Origin: an uncultured Faecalibacterium sp.
GTDB taxonomy: Bacteria > Bacillota > Clostridia > Oscillospirales > Ruminococcaceae
Direction of reading: 5' to 3'
Length of the DNA stretch: 18,869 nucleotides
NCBI GenBank assembly: GCA_934513205.1
Contig: CAKSWU010000032.1
Span: 1-18,869 of the forward strand
Shown: piece after piece, positions 6,937 to 15,385 of the stretch
Position numbering within the stretch: the stretch's first letter is position 1
Layout of the letters: each line of letters opens with the position of its first letter
Translations under genes and position numbers: made by a program
Notes under the pieces: generated by a model
Seen by the model: only the letters and a program-made list of their open reading frames with translations
Told to the model about the DNA's origin: nothing
The model's database searches: none

Positions 6937-9477
6937 ATGCAGGCCATTCGACTGAAAACGGAGCATTTGTTTGACCCCATGGGTGTGAATTTTACTGCGC
7001 CCCGGCTTTATTGGAACTGTAATGGCGGCAAAAAGCAGACTGCCTATCAGATCGTTGCAGCCGATGATGGCGGCAGCATTCTCTGGGACAGCGGTAGGGT
7101 GGAAAGTGCTGCCATGTGCGTAAAATGGGGCGGTGCCCCCGTGCCGCCGAAAACGAAGGTCTTTTGGCAGGTGCGGCTCTGGGATGAAGAGAACGCAGCA
7201 GGCGATTGGAGCGAAGTATCCTTTGAGACCGGCATCGGTGCATGGAGTGCCAAGTGGATCACCGGTGATTACAAGGTCAACAAAAAAGAGCGCTACCCCG
7301 TGGACTGCTTCCGCAAGGTTTTTACGCTCTCGGACGTAAAGAAAGCCCGGCTGTATATCACCGCCTGCGGCCTGTATGAAGCCAGACTCAACGGGCAGCG
7401 TGTGGGCGATTTTGTCCGCGCTCCCGGCATCACGGATTACCGCAAGCGGCTGCAGTACCAGACATACGATGTGACCCCGCTGTTGCAAAACGGCGAAAAC
7501 ACCCTGACCGTGCAGCTTGCCGACGGCTGGTACCGGGGCAGCTGCGGCGCATGGGGGCTGAAGAACCAGTACGGCACCGAAACAAAGCTGCTGGCACAGC
7601 TGGAGCTGACCCATGCCGATGGCAGTGTGCAGACCATCGTTACCGATGAAAGCTGGGATTGGAGCAATGACGGCCCCATCCGTTTTGCCGACAATAAGGA
7701 CGGCGAGGTGGTCAACGCCCAGAAAGCGCCGTCCTATTCCAGCAAGGCAAAGGTCACAAGCTATCCCGTCACGCCCTCTGCATCCAACAACGTTCCGGTC
7801 ACAGAACACGAGCGCATGAAGCCTGTCTGCATCACCACGCCCTCCGGCAAAACGGTGCTGGACTTTGGGCAGAACCTGGCAGGCTATGCGGAATTTACCG
7901 TGACCGCTCATGCCGGGCAAACCCTCAAGCTGCGGTTCGGCGAGCTGCTGGACACAGAAGGGGAGTTTACCCAGAAGAATATCCAGTGTTCCAATAAGAA
8001 CATCACCACGCCCCTGCAGCAGGTGGTCTACACCTGCAAGGAGGGGGATAACCACTACAAGACCACCTTCGCCATCTTCGGCTTCCAGTACATTCTGGTG
8101 GAAACAGAGGTGCCCTTCCGGCCAGAGGACTTTACCGCTATTGCGGTATACTCCGACATGGAGCGCACAGGCTTTTTTGAAAGCTCCAATCCATTGCTGG
8201 ACAAGTTTGTGGAAAATACGGTGTGGAGCGCCAAGAACAACCACGCCGACCTGCCCACCGACTGCCCCACCCGGGAGCGTCACGGCTGGAGCGGCGATGC
8301 ACAGATCTTCTGCCCCACGGCAAGCTATCTCTTTGATTATCTGCCCTTTGCGGAGAAGTATCTCAACGACCTCTACGACTGGCAGACGAAAAACGGCTGC
8401 CTGCCGCAGATCGCACCGGAGGGCGGCACGGATTTCTATATGGGTGCCATGAACGGTTCCGTGGGCTGGGCGGACGCCGGTGTGCTGATGCCCTACGTCC
8501 TGTGGAAACAGTATGGCGACACCGCTGTTTTGAAAAAATATCTGCCCGGAATGCGGCGTTACGCCAAGTTCATGCAGAACCGCTGCGGCAAATGGTACCC
8601 TACCGCCAAGCGGACGGGGCTGCAGGGCGAGGATAAAAAGTACCTTTCCAACTATGGGCAGGCCTACGGCGAGTGGGCAGAGCCGGAAAGCGTCCACCAC
8701 ATGACATGGAAGGACTGCGCCGTGCCCCACCCGGAGGTGGCCACCGCCTACACCGCTCATGTGATGGACTGCATGGCAGAGATCGAAGCGGCACTGGGCA
8801 ACCCCAAAGAAGCCGAAGGCTACCGCAGCTTTGCTGCCGGCTGCCGCAAAAGCTATCAGGCCCTGCGCCGCACTGCAGCCTACCCGCTGGATACCGACCG
8901 GCAGGCGCAGCTGGTGCGTCCGCTGGCCTTTAAGCTGCTGGATGTGCGGCAGACGGCCTACGCCCAAAAGCGGCTGCTGGCAGCGCTGGTACACGCTGGC
9001 TGGCGGGTGGGCACCGGCTTTTTGTCCACGCCGCTGATTTTGGATGTGCTGACGGACATCGACTTGGAATCAGCCTACCGGCTGCTGGAAAACGAGGAAC
9101 TGCCCGGCTGGCTGTCCATGCCCAAAAACGGAGCTACTACCATCTGGGAGGCGTGGGAAGGCCCCAACAGCCAACACGGCGGCATCGGCTCTCTGAACCA
9201 TTACTCCAAGGGTGCTGTGGTGGCATGGCTGTTTGATACCATGTGCGGCATCCGGGTAGAGGGCGAAAATCATTTTGCCCTTGTGCCCCACCCCGGCGGG
9301 CATTTCACCCACGCAAAAGCGTGTTACAACAGCGTCTACGGCAGGGTGGAAAGCGGCTGGGAGAAAACGCCGGAGGGGTGGAGATACGCTGTTACCATTC
9401 CTGCCAACTGTACCGCGACCCTGTGCCTGCCCGGAAAAGAAACTGTTACGCTGGAAAGCGGAACCTATTCCTTTTGA
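6937..9477 (+). CDS. GH78 alpha-L-rhamnosidase, cytoplasmic
   Basis: An 846-residue inverting glycosidase that releases terminal alpha-L-rhamnose. The first ~110 residues resemble the Fn3-like N-terminal domain (..QIVAADD, TKVFWQVRLWD). Then come the Bac_rhamnosid_N-type jelly roll (RLYITACGLYEARLNGQRVGD, 'DGWYRG') and an (alpha/alpha)6 catalytic domain. The signature DCPTRERHGWSGDAQ puts Asp442, Glu447 and Asp454 at the same spacing as Asp567, Glu572 and Asp579 of Bacillus RhaB. Glu738 in GATTIWEAWEG is the likely catalytic base (RhaB Glu841 equivalent). No signal peptide is present. The ATG has AAGGAGG 7 nt upstream and follows the esterase stop by 2 nt. With the following GH3 enzyme it could take apart a rhamnosyl-glucoside such as a rutinoside- or neohesperidoside-type disaccharide. 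Confidence 0.93.
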   Translation: MQAIRLKTEHLFDPMGVNFTAPRLYWNCNGGKKQTAYQIVAADDGGSILWDSGRVESAAMCVKWGGAPVPPKTKVFWQVRLWDEENAAGDWSEVSFETGIGAWSAKWITGDYKVNKKERYPVDCFRKVFTLSDVKKARLYITACGLYEARLNGQRVGDFVRAPGITDYRKRLQYQTYDVTPLLQNGENTLTVQLADGWYRGSCGAWGLKNQYGTETKLLAQLELTHADGSVQTIVTDESWDWSNDGPIRFADNKDGEVVNAQKAPSYSSKAKVTSYPVTPSASNNVPVTEHERMKPVCITTPSGKTVLDFGQNLAGYAEFTVTAHAGQTLKLRFGELLDTEGEFTQKNIQCSNKNITTPLQQVVYTCKEGDNHYKTTFAIFGFQYILVETEVPFRPEDFTAIAVYSDMERTGFFESSNPLLDKFVENTVWSAKNNHADLPTDCPTRERHGWSGDAQIFCPTASYLFDYLPFAEKYLNDLYDWQTKNGCLPQIAPEGGTDFYMGAMNGSVGWADAGVLMPYVLWKQYGDTAVLKKYLPGMRRYAKFMQNRCGKWYPTAKRTGLQGEDKKYLSNYGQAYGEWAEPESVHHMTWKDCAVPHPEVATAYTAHVMDCMAEIEAALGNPKEAEGYRSFAAGCRKSYQALRRTAAYPLDTDRQAQLVRPLAFKLLDVRQTAYAQKRLLAALVHAGWRVGTGFLSTPLILDVLTDIDLESAYRLLENEELPGWLSMPKNGATTIWEAWEGPNSQHGGIGSLNHYSKGAVVAWLFDTMCGIRVEGENHFALVPHPGGHFTHAKACYNSVYGRVESGWEKTPEGWRYAVTIPANCTATLCLPGKETVTLESGTYSF

Positions 9478-9486
9478 GGTGAGATT

Positions 9487-11814
9487 ATGGAGATTGAAAA
9501 GATCTTGAGCCAGATGACCCTGGAGGACAAAATTGCCCTTTGCTCCGGTGCAAACTTCTGGCAGACAAAAAAATACAAGAAATACGGCATTCCGTCTCTT
9601 TTTATGTGCGATGGTCCTCACGGTCTGCGCAAGCAGGAGGATGCAGCGGATATGCTGGGTGTCAACAAGTCCCGCCCGGCCACCTGCTTTCCGGCGGAGG
9701 TGACCTCTGCCGGGAGCTGGAACCCGGAATTGCTCACGGAGATCGGCGCAGCCATCGGGGAAGAAGCCAAGGAGCAGGGCGTTGGCCTTGTTCTCGGCCC
9801 CGGTGCCAACCTCAAGCGCAACCCCCTCTGCGGGCGCAACTTTGAGTATTTCAGCGAGGACCCCTATCTTGCAGGCAAACTGGCAGCGGGCTTCATCCGG
9901 GGTGCCGAAGCCCAAGGTGTGGGCACCAGCCTGAAGCATTTTGCCGCTAACTCGCAGGAGCTGAGCCGTTTTACCTCCGACAGCGTGATGGATGGCCGCA
10001 CCCTGCGGGAGCTTTATTTGACGGCCTTTGAAATTGCGGTCAAGGAGGGCAAACCCTCCACGGTCATGTGCGCCTACCCCAAGCTGAACGGCACCCATTG
10101 CTCCGACCATAAGGAGCTGCTGACGGATATCCTCCGCACAGAATGGGGCTTTGACGGCATGGTGGTCACCGATTGGGGCGCTATGAATGACCGCATCGAA
10201 GGCTTCCGGGCAGGCTGTGACCTGAATATGCCCGGCGGCAGTGACTACATGGAAAAAGAGGTCTTGCAGGCGGTGAAGGATGGCACGTTGCCGGAACGCT
10301 GCGTAGACGACAGTGCCCGCCGGGTGCTGAAACTGGTGTTCCGGGCAGCGGAAACGCTGAGCAAGAAAGCGGCCTGTGATTACGACGCCCACCATGCCCT
10401 TGCCAAGCGTGCAGCAGCAGAGGGGGCAGTGCTGCTGAAAAATGAAAGCAGCATCTTGCCGCTGCAGCCGGGTGCAAAAATCGCCGTAATTGGTGCAATG
10501 GCAAAGGAACTGCGCTATCAGGGAGCCGGTTCCAGCCACATCAACCCCACAAAGCTGCCGCAGCCGCTGGAATTGCTGCCCGGTGCAGTTTATGCCCTCG
10601 GCTGCGATGAAAAGGGCAGCACCACCGATGCGCTGCTGCAGGAAGTGCAGAACGCCGCCCGGAAAGCCGAGACCGTGGTGGTGTTTGCAGGGCTCCCGGC
10701 GCAGTGCGAATCCGAAGGCTTTGACCGGGATAACCTGAAAATGCCGGAAGGACACCGGAAAATGATCGAGACCGCCGCCCAAGCCAACCCCAACATCGTG
10801 GTGGTGCTGCTCTGCGGCAGCGTGGTGGAGTGTCCGTGGGCAGAAAAGGTTAAAGCCATCCTTTATATGGGTCTGCCCGGGCAGGCAGGCGGCGAGGTCA
10901 TTGCCGACCTGCTCTATGGCCGCGCAAACCCCGGCGGCAAGCTGGCAGAAAGCTGGCCCTACCGCTACGAGGACGTGCCCTCCTCCGGCATTTACGGCAA
11001 AACGACGGATGCCCTGTATCAGGAGGGCGTCTATGTGGGCTACCGCTATTACGATAAGGCGGGGGTTCCTGTCCGCTGGCCCTTTGGCTATGGTTTAAGC
11101 TACACCGAATTTGCCTACTCGGACCTGACGGTGGAGGGGGATACCGCATCTGTTACGGTCCGGAATGTCGGCAAGTGTTCCGGTGCAGAGGTGGTGCAGC
11201 TGTACCTTGCTGCGCCGCAGGAGGGGCTTCACCGTCCGGTGCGGGAGCTGAAAGGCTTCCAAAAGGTGCATCTGCAGCCGGGGGAAAGCGAAACGGTGCG
11301 GTTTACCCTCACTGACCGCAGCTTTGCCCTCTGGCAGGATGGCTGGAAAGTTCCCGGCGGAACCTACACCGTCTGTATTGGCGGTCTGACCGCAGAAATC
11401 GAAAAGAGCGGGGACGACCTGTCCATTCCCGCATGGCAGAAGGGCAGCTGGTACGAGCGCTGCACTGGTAAGCCCAATCCGGCAGATTGGGAAAAGATGC
11501 TGGGGCACAGCTACACGCCGCCGGTTCTGAAAAAAGGCAGCTTCACCATGGATAACACCGTGATGGAGATGAAGGATTACAGCCTTGTGATGAAGATCAT
11601 GCTCAAGGCGGTGGAATCCACCGTTGCCAAGGGCTTTGGCGGCAAAAAGGACTATGAGAACCCGGATTTCCGGATGATGATGAATGCCTCGGCGGGGGCA
11701 CCTTTACGCAGTATGCAGATCTCCGGCGGCATGAAGGGCGGCGTGCTGCCCGGGATGCTGGAAATGGCTAACGGCCATTTCTTCCGGGGAATCTGGAAAA
11801 TGATAAAGGGGTAA
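9487..11814 (+). CDS. GH3 beta-glycosidase with Fn3-like domain and C-terminal extension
   Basis: A 775-residue retaining glycosidase, probably a beta-glucosidase. The TIM-barrel domain has KHF (Lys150-His151) and VVTDWGAMND with nucleophile Asp229. The alpha/beta sandwich domain carries CESEGFDR; Glu410 (or Glu408) is the likely acid/base by comparison with Thermotoga GH3 enzymes (EGxDR). An Fn3-like domain follows (~550-640; RELKGFQKVHLQPGE). Residues ~650-775 form an extra C-terminal region ending in a hydrophobic amphipathic stretch (GHFFRGIWKMIKG), which I have seen in clostridial GH3 proteins but cannot assign a role. No signal peptide. GAGG with 7-nt spacing precedes the start, 9 nt after the GH78 stop. 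It probably removes glucose (or xylose) from the product of GH78 cleavage. Confidence 0.92.
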   Translation: MEIEKILSQMTLEDKIALCSGANFWQTKKYKKYGIPSLFMCDGPHGLRKQEDAADMLGVNKSRPATCFPAEVTSAGSWNPELLTEIGAAIGEEAKEQGVGLVLGPGANLKRNPLCGRNFEYFSEDPYLAGKLAAGFIRGAEAQGVGTSLKHFAANSQELSRFTSDSVMDGRTLRELYLTAFEIAVKEGKPSTVMCAYPKLNGTHCSDHKELLTDILRTEWGFDGMVVTDWGAMNDRIEGFRAGCDLNMPGGSDYMEKEVLQAVKDGTLPERCVDDSARRVLKLVFRAAETLSKKAACDYDAHHALAKRAAAEGAVLLKNESSILPLQPGAKIAVIGAMAKELRYQGAGSSHINPTKLPQPLELLPGAVYALGCDEKGSTTDALLQEVQNAARKAETVVVFAGLPAQCESEGFDRDNLKMPEGHRKMIETAAQANPNIVVVLLCGSVVECPWAEKVKAILYMGLPGQAGGEVIADLLYGRANPGGKLAESWPYRYEDVPSSGIYGKTTDALYQEGVYVGYRYYDKAGVPVRWPFGYGLSYTEFAYSDLTVEGDTASVTVRNVGKCSGAEVVQLYLAAPQEGLHRPVRELKGFQKVHLQPGESETVRFTLTDRSFALWQDGWKVPGGTYTVCIGGLTAEIEKSGDDLSIPAWQKGSWYERCTGKPNPADWEKMLGHSYTPPVLKKGSFTMDNTVMEMKDYSLVMKIMLKAVESTVAKGFGGKKDYENPDFRMMMNASAGAPLRSMQISGGMKGGVLPGMLEMANGHFFRGIWKMIKG

Positions 11815-11820
11815 AGAAAT

Positions 11821-12720
11821 ATGCCAAGTTTATATGCCCACATGATGAATCTGGTGTTCCGCTGTATGCCGCAGGATAAGCCGGGGCAGCCCCACGACTA
11901 TGTGGCAGAGCGAAAACGCAATGACAGAAAGCCCCCAAGACCGCCCAAGGGCGTTACCGTCCGACTTGGGGAATTGGACGGACTGCCGGCAGAGTTTATT
12001 CAGAAAAACGGCAATCAGAAGGGAACGATCTTCTACATTCACGGCGGCGGATTTACCGTCGGCTCTGCCCGGGAGCGTCGGGCAATCTGCCAGTACATTA
12101 CCGCAAACTATGGCTACAACTGTGTCACTTTCAACTACCGCCTTGCCCCGGAAAATCTGTGGCCCGTCCCGCTGGAAGACTGCCTGACCGCCTATACTGC
12201 GCTTTTAAAGACCGGTATTTCGCCGAAAGAAATCGTCTTTATGGGAGAAAGTGCAGGGGGAACACTGGTGCTATCCTTAGCGTTGTTGCTGAAGGAAAAA
12301 GGGCTTCCCCAGCCGAAAGCGTTGGTGGCTCTCTCTCCCTGTGTGACGCAGGTGGACCAGTTCCCCTCCTACACCCAGAATGCGGCAACGGACTATATGC
12401 TCCGCACGGCCGTAGCGGAGGGGAAGATCAAAGTGGTATTCGGCAGTCGAGCCAATGATTTGGAGTATCTGCGTCAACCGACCATTTCGCCGCTGTACGG
12501 TGATTTCAGCGGGCTGCCGCCGGTGATCTTTTCTGCCTCCGACACAGAGGTGCTGCTGGATGATTCCAAGGCACTGTATGAAAAGCTGAAAAAGCAGGGA
12601 CATCGAACGACGCTGGATATTCGGCACGGTGCCTGTCACGCCTTTCAGGTATTCACAGCTATGCCGGAGGCACGGCAGTCACTGGATGTAGTTTTTCACA
12701 CATTGGAGGAATGGGTATGA
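11821..12720 (+). CDS. HSL-type alpha/beta hydrolase (carboxylesterase), cytoplasmic
   Basis: A 299-residue esterase of the hormone-sensitive lipase (family IV) group. The oxyanion motif HGGG is at 74-77, the nucleophile elbow GESAGG has Ser144, the acid is Asp241 (ASDTEVLLDD) and the base is His273 (GACHAFQ). RLAPE, typical of this family, follows the second beta strand. The enzyme has no signal peptide, so it should cleave short-chain acyl or acetyl esters in the cytosol. It starts 6 nt after the GH3 stop, with AAGGGG as ribosome binding site, and its stop overlaps the next start (ATGA). Acetyl removal from an imported sugar is the simplest role in this operon; the true acyl group is unknown. 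Confidence 0.9.
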   Translation: MPSLYAHMMNLVFRCMPQDKPGQPHDYVAERKRNDRKPPRPPKGVTVRLGELDGLPAEFIQKNGNQKGTIFYIHGGGFTVGSARERRAICQYITANYGYNCVTFNYRLAPENLWPVPLEDCLTAYTALLKTGISPKEIVFMGESAGGTLVLSLALLLKEKGLPQPKALVALSPCVTQVDQFPSYTQNAATDYMLRTAVAEGKIKVVFGSRANDLEYLRQPTISPLYGDFSGLPPVIFSASDTEVLLDDSKALYEKLKKQGHRTTLDIRHGACHAFQVFTAMPEARQSLDVVFHTLEEWV

Positions 12721-13562
12721 AGAAATGGATCAAAGCAGTTCTCGTTGGCGCAGGGGCGTTTGCGGTGGTTGCCGGAATTGCGGCAGTCATCGGCATCGGC
12801 CACTATGTAGGCTTTCCCAAGCCTGCCGGTGAGGAAAAGACCGGCTACCGGACAGAGAAGCTCTGTGTGGAATATGACGGCATCAGTCTGTACGGAAAGG
12901 CGCTGATCCCGGATGGAGACGGACCGTTTTCCACCGTCCTCTATGCCCACGGTGCAGAGAGCGATTACAAAGCGGATATGACCACGCTGAAAAGCCTTGC
13001 CATGAGCGGCGTTGCCTGCTACACCTTCGATTTTTACGGCTGGACAGACCGCAGTACCGGGCCGCAGGGTGTGCATTGGTTCCATGATGTCCCTAGAGGC
13101 GTTGACGACTCCTATGAGAAAAAGGTCTTGCAGCAGGTGGAGGATCTGAACGCCGTCATCGAGGCGGCAAAGGGCTGGGATTTCGTGGATACATCTCGGC
13201 TTTACCTTGTAGGCAGCTCCATGGGCGGTGCGACCGTTGCGACTGCCGCTGTGACCCACAGCGATGATATTCGCGGCATTGTGCTGCAGTATCCTGCGAT
13301 CAATCTCAACCCGGACGCCATGGTAAGCGGCGCGCCCTTAGATGTTAACGGCTACACCGGACCGGTGTTGATCCTGCAGGGCACGAAGGATGTGATCGTG
13401 CCCATGGAGATGTCTCAAGACCTGACCGCCCATTACAATACCCTCCGGGATGACCACGCAGAACTGATTCTTTACGAGGGGCAGCCCCATGTTTTCATGG
13501 GAAAGTACAAGGTGCTGGCTGCGAAGGAAATCTACCGCTTTCTTAAGGAAGTCGCATCATGA
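12717..13562 (+). CDS. Membrane-anchored alpha/beta hydrolase (dienelactone hydrolase/BAAT-like)
   Basis: A 281-residue serine hydrolase with an N-terminal hydrophobic anchor (residues ~8-30, AVLVGAGAFAVVAGIAAVIGI) after KKWIK, and no clear cleavage site. The catalytic triad is Ser168 in GSSMGG, Asp225 in QGTKDVIVP and His258 in GQPHVF; HGAE near residue 79 is the oxyanion region. The start at 12717 was chosen over ATG 12711 because GGAGG (12705-12709) is 7 nt ahead of 12717 but only 1 nt ahead of 12711; this also gives an ATGA overlap with the preceding esterase. Its own stop overlaps the GH43-like start the same way. As a second anchored ester hydrolase it may work with the SGNH enzyme on a differently acylated substrate. 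Peptidase S9-like or feruloyl esterase activity cannot be excluded. Confidence 0.85.
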   Translation: MKKWIKAVLVGAGAFAVVAGIAAVIGIGHYVGFPKPAGEEKTGYRTEKLCVEYDGISLYGKALIPDGDGPFSTVLYAHGAESDYKADMTTLKSLAMSGVACYTFDFYGWTDRSTGPQGVHWFHDVPRGVDDSYEKKVLQQVEDLNAVIEAAKGWDFVDTSRLYLVGSSMGGATVATAAVTHSDDIRGIVLQYPAINLNPDAMVSGAPLDVNGYTGPVLILQGTKDVIVPMEMSQDLTAHYNTLRDDHAELILYEGQPHVFMGKYKVLAAKEIYRFLKEVAS

Positions 13563-15112
13563 AGCATACTGCATGGAATCCCGTTTTGCCTGTTTCCGTC
13601 TGTATGGCAGATGGAGAGCCCCATGTGTTTGGCGACAGGGTCTATCTTTTCGGCTCCCATGATACCCCCGGCGGCGCGAGTTTCTGTCTGGAGGGCTACG
13701 AGTTCTTCTCCGCTCCGCTGCATGATCTGTCCCACTGGACGAGCAGAGGGACAAATTACTCCGCTAAGCAGGACCCCCTGTACGGCGAAAACGCCCGCTA
13801 TCTCTACGCACCGGATGTGGTGCAGGGAAATGACGGGCGGTACTATCTCTATTACTGTCTGGCAGGCTGGAAGGGAGAGAGAGGCTATTCCCACCCCATC
13901 AGTGTGGCAGTCTGCGACACACCGGACGGGAAATATGAATACTACGGCGTCGTGCAAGACCCGGACGGCACGCCCTATCAGGGCTTTGTGTGCTTTGACC
14001 CGGCGGTCATGAACGATGGCGGTGTGATCCGCCTGTATTTCGGCACCGGTCCGTTCCGTGGCATGGCGGTAAAGCCGTGGAACGCATTTGTGCTATCCCG
14101 GGTCTATTCCGGGGTGTTTGGAAAGCCGGCCAAAGCATTTTTGCAAAAGCCCGGGCCGCTGGGGGCAAACGCTGCCGTGCTCTGCGATGACATGCTGACG
14201 CTGAAAGCACCGCCCAAGCGCATTGCTGATACCCCGGATTTTAAAGGCCATGCCTTTTTCGAGGGCAGCAGTATCCGAAAGATAGGGGATAGGTATTATT
14301 TTATCTATTCCTCCCAGAAAAACCACGAGCTGTGCTACGCCACATCAAGCTACCCGGACAGAGAGTTTCGCTACGGGGGCACGCTGGTAAGTAACGGCGA
14401 TGTGGGCTGCTGCGGAAGGAAGGAGCATGAACGCTGCAATGCCACAGGCACCACCCACGGCAGCATGGAGTGTATTGGGGGACGGTGGTATGTCTTTTAT
14501 CATCGACTGACCCATGGCAGCGATTATTCCCGTCAGATGTGCGCTGAGCCGCTGATCGTCCGGCCGGACGGCTCGATCGCACAAGCCGAGATGACCTCCT
14601 GCGGTCTGAACGGCGGTGATCTGCCCGGCAAAGGCGCATATCCGGCAGCGGTCTGCTGCAACCTGACCAACGGGAAAATGCCGCATATCGCCAACCAGAT
14701 CCGCAAAGACATTCCCTGCGTTACCCACTCCGGTGGGGAATGGTACGTTGGCAATGCAGCAAAGGGAACGCTGGCTGCATACAAGTATTTTTCAATTCAG
14801 AACCATACAAAGCTGTGCGTGACGGCACGAGGCACTGGAACGATGCAGGTCTCACTCAATGATGAATGTATCGGTACGCTGTCCTTCCGCTCCGAAAAAT
14901 GGACAGAAGCGGCTTTGGTGATCCCCGTCAGCTGCACCCATGCTGCGCTGCAGCTGACGGTAACAGAAGGCGGATTAGATATCCTTTCCCTGCGCTTTTC
15001 TCCGGGGGGGGGGAAATGGAGAAAACGATGCTCTGAGCAGATAACAGAAAGAATCCAAGAGGCATCATTTATCTTGTCTTGCCTGAATAACAAAAGAACA
15101 CCTGATTCCTGA
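13559..15112 (+). CDS. GH43-like glycosidase (arabinosidase/xylosidase type), 3' end altered by G10 tract
   Basis: A 517-residue five-bladed beta-propeller glycosidase. The catalytic Asp base is Asp18 (ADGEPHVFGDRVYLFGSHD), Asp147 (FDPAVM) tunes the pKa, and Glu235 (HAFFEGSSI) is the acid; all three are present in GH43 order. Residues ~330-480 look like a C-terminal beta-sandwich. There is no signal peptide. The start overlaps the upstream stop as ATGA. The last ~36 codons follow a run of ten G (15004-15013) and read KWRKRCSEQITERIQ.., unlike an ordinary domain end. One G fewer gives a stop at 15046 and one G more a stop after METML-like residues, so either the natural end is shorter or the tract is slippery. 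GH43 enzymes most often act on alpha-arabinofuranosides or beta-xylosides; the specificity here is open. Confidence 0.85.
   Translation: MKHTAWNPVLPVSVCMADGEPHVFGDRVYLFGSHDTPGGASFCLEGYEFFSAPLHDLSHWTSRGTNYSAKQDPLYGENARYLYAPDVVQGNDGRYYLYYCLAGWKGERGYSHPISVAVCDTPDGKYEYYGVVQDPDGTPYQGFVCFDPAVMNDGGVIRLYFGTGPFRGMAVKPWNAFVLSRVYSGVFGKPAKAFLQKPGPLGANAAVLCDDMLTLKAPPKRIADTPDFKGHAFFEGSSIRKIGDRYYFIYSSQKNHELCYATSSYPDREFRYGGTLVSNGDVGCCGRKEHERCNATGTTHGSMECIGGRWYVFYHRLTHGSDYSRQMCAEPLIVRPDGSIAQAEMTSCGLNGGDLPGKGAYPAAVCCNLTNGKMPHIANQIRKDIPCVTHSGGEWYVGNAAKGTLAAYKYFSIQNHTKLCVTARGTGTMQVSLNDECIGTLSFRSEKWTEAALVIPVSCTHAALQLTVTEGGLDILSLRFSPGGGKWRKRCSEQITERIQEASFILSCLNNKRTPDS
15004..15013 (+). repeat. G10 homopolymer tract inside the GH43 3' end
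   Basis: Ten consecutive G residues after TCC. A tract this long is prone to slippage in replication and to sequencing error. In the given frame it encodes PGGGK and the protein continues for 33 more residues; in the other two frames a stop follows within about 35 nt. Confidence 0.95.
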
Positions 15113-15385
15113 TAGAGTGAAATTCCCTTCCTTGGCTTCAAAAATCCGCACCCGTGTTTTGTGTAAAGTGTGAAGAATCTTTGACTATTTTTGTTGAACC
15201 GGAACATTGACCGTACGAAAATTCTGTGCTATCACGAGGTCGGTCAAAATGTTACCCATCTGGGGCATGGTTGACTGGCTTTTTTGTTTTGAACTATCCA
15301 CTAACCTGCCGTGGTCACACCCAAGCGACAGGTGCCACTCCATCCCCTCTCAGCACCATCTGTGCGTGCTCCAAGGGTCTGCTGT
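15113..15385. other. Non-coding junction between glycoside operon and mobile module
   Basis: About 270 bp with no supported gene. It holds an 11/13-nt inverted repeat (AACATTGACCG at 15203-15213 with CGGTCAAAATGTT at 15241-15253, a 2-nt bulge), then a weaker stem ending in TTGAC (15271-15275) followed by GGC and six T (15279-15285). The latter could terminate the glycoside operon, but it is loose. No promoter or transposase remnant could be recognised. It probably represents a deletion or insertion scar. Confidence 0.5.
15243..15286 (+). terminator. Weak candidate terminator of the glycoside operon
   Basis: GTCAA (15243-15247) can pair with TTGAC (15271-15275), with inner CCC/GGG pairing, and a T6 run follows after TGGC. 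The stem is interrupted, so this is low confidence, but it is the only terminator-like structure between the GH43 stop and the mobile module on the plus strand. Confidence 0.3.

Noticed and set aside
6865..8994. 709-codon minus-strand open frame
   Set aside because: Antisense of the GH78 gene in a GC-rich coding region; no domain is recognisable, and the plus-strand frame has all GH78 motifs.
9070..10782. 570-codon minus-strand open frame
   Set aside because: Antisense of GH78 3' end and GH3 5' half; rich in His, Gly and Gln, as expected for a shadow frame, and crosses two real genes.
15200..15282. Tiny minus-strand frame MPQMGNILTDLVIAQNF.. of 27 codons
   Set aside because: No ribosome binding site precedes its ATG, and I do not recognise the peptide; too short to support as a gene.
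15190..15290. Insertion-sequence end
   Set aside because: The inverted repeat is internal and short, no transposase fragment was recognised on either strand, and no target-site duplication could be found.
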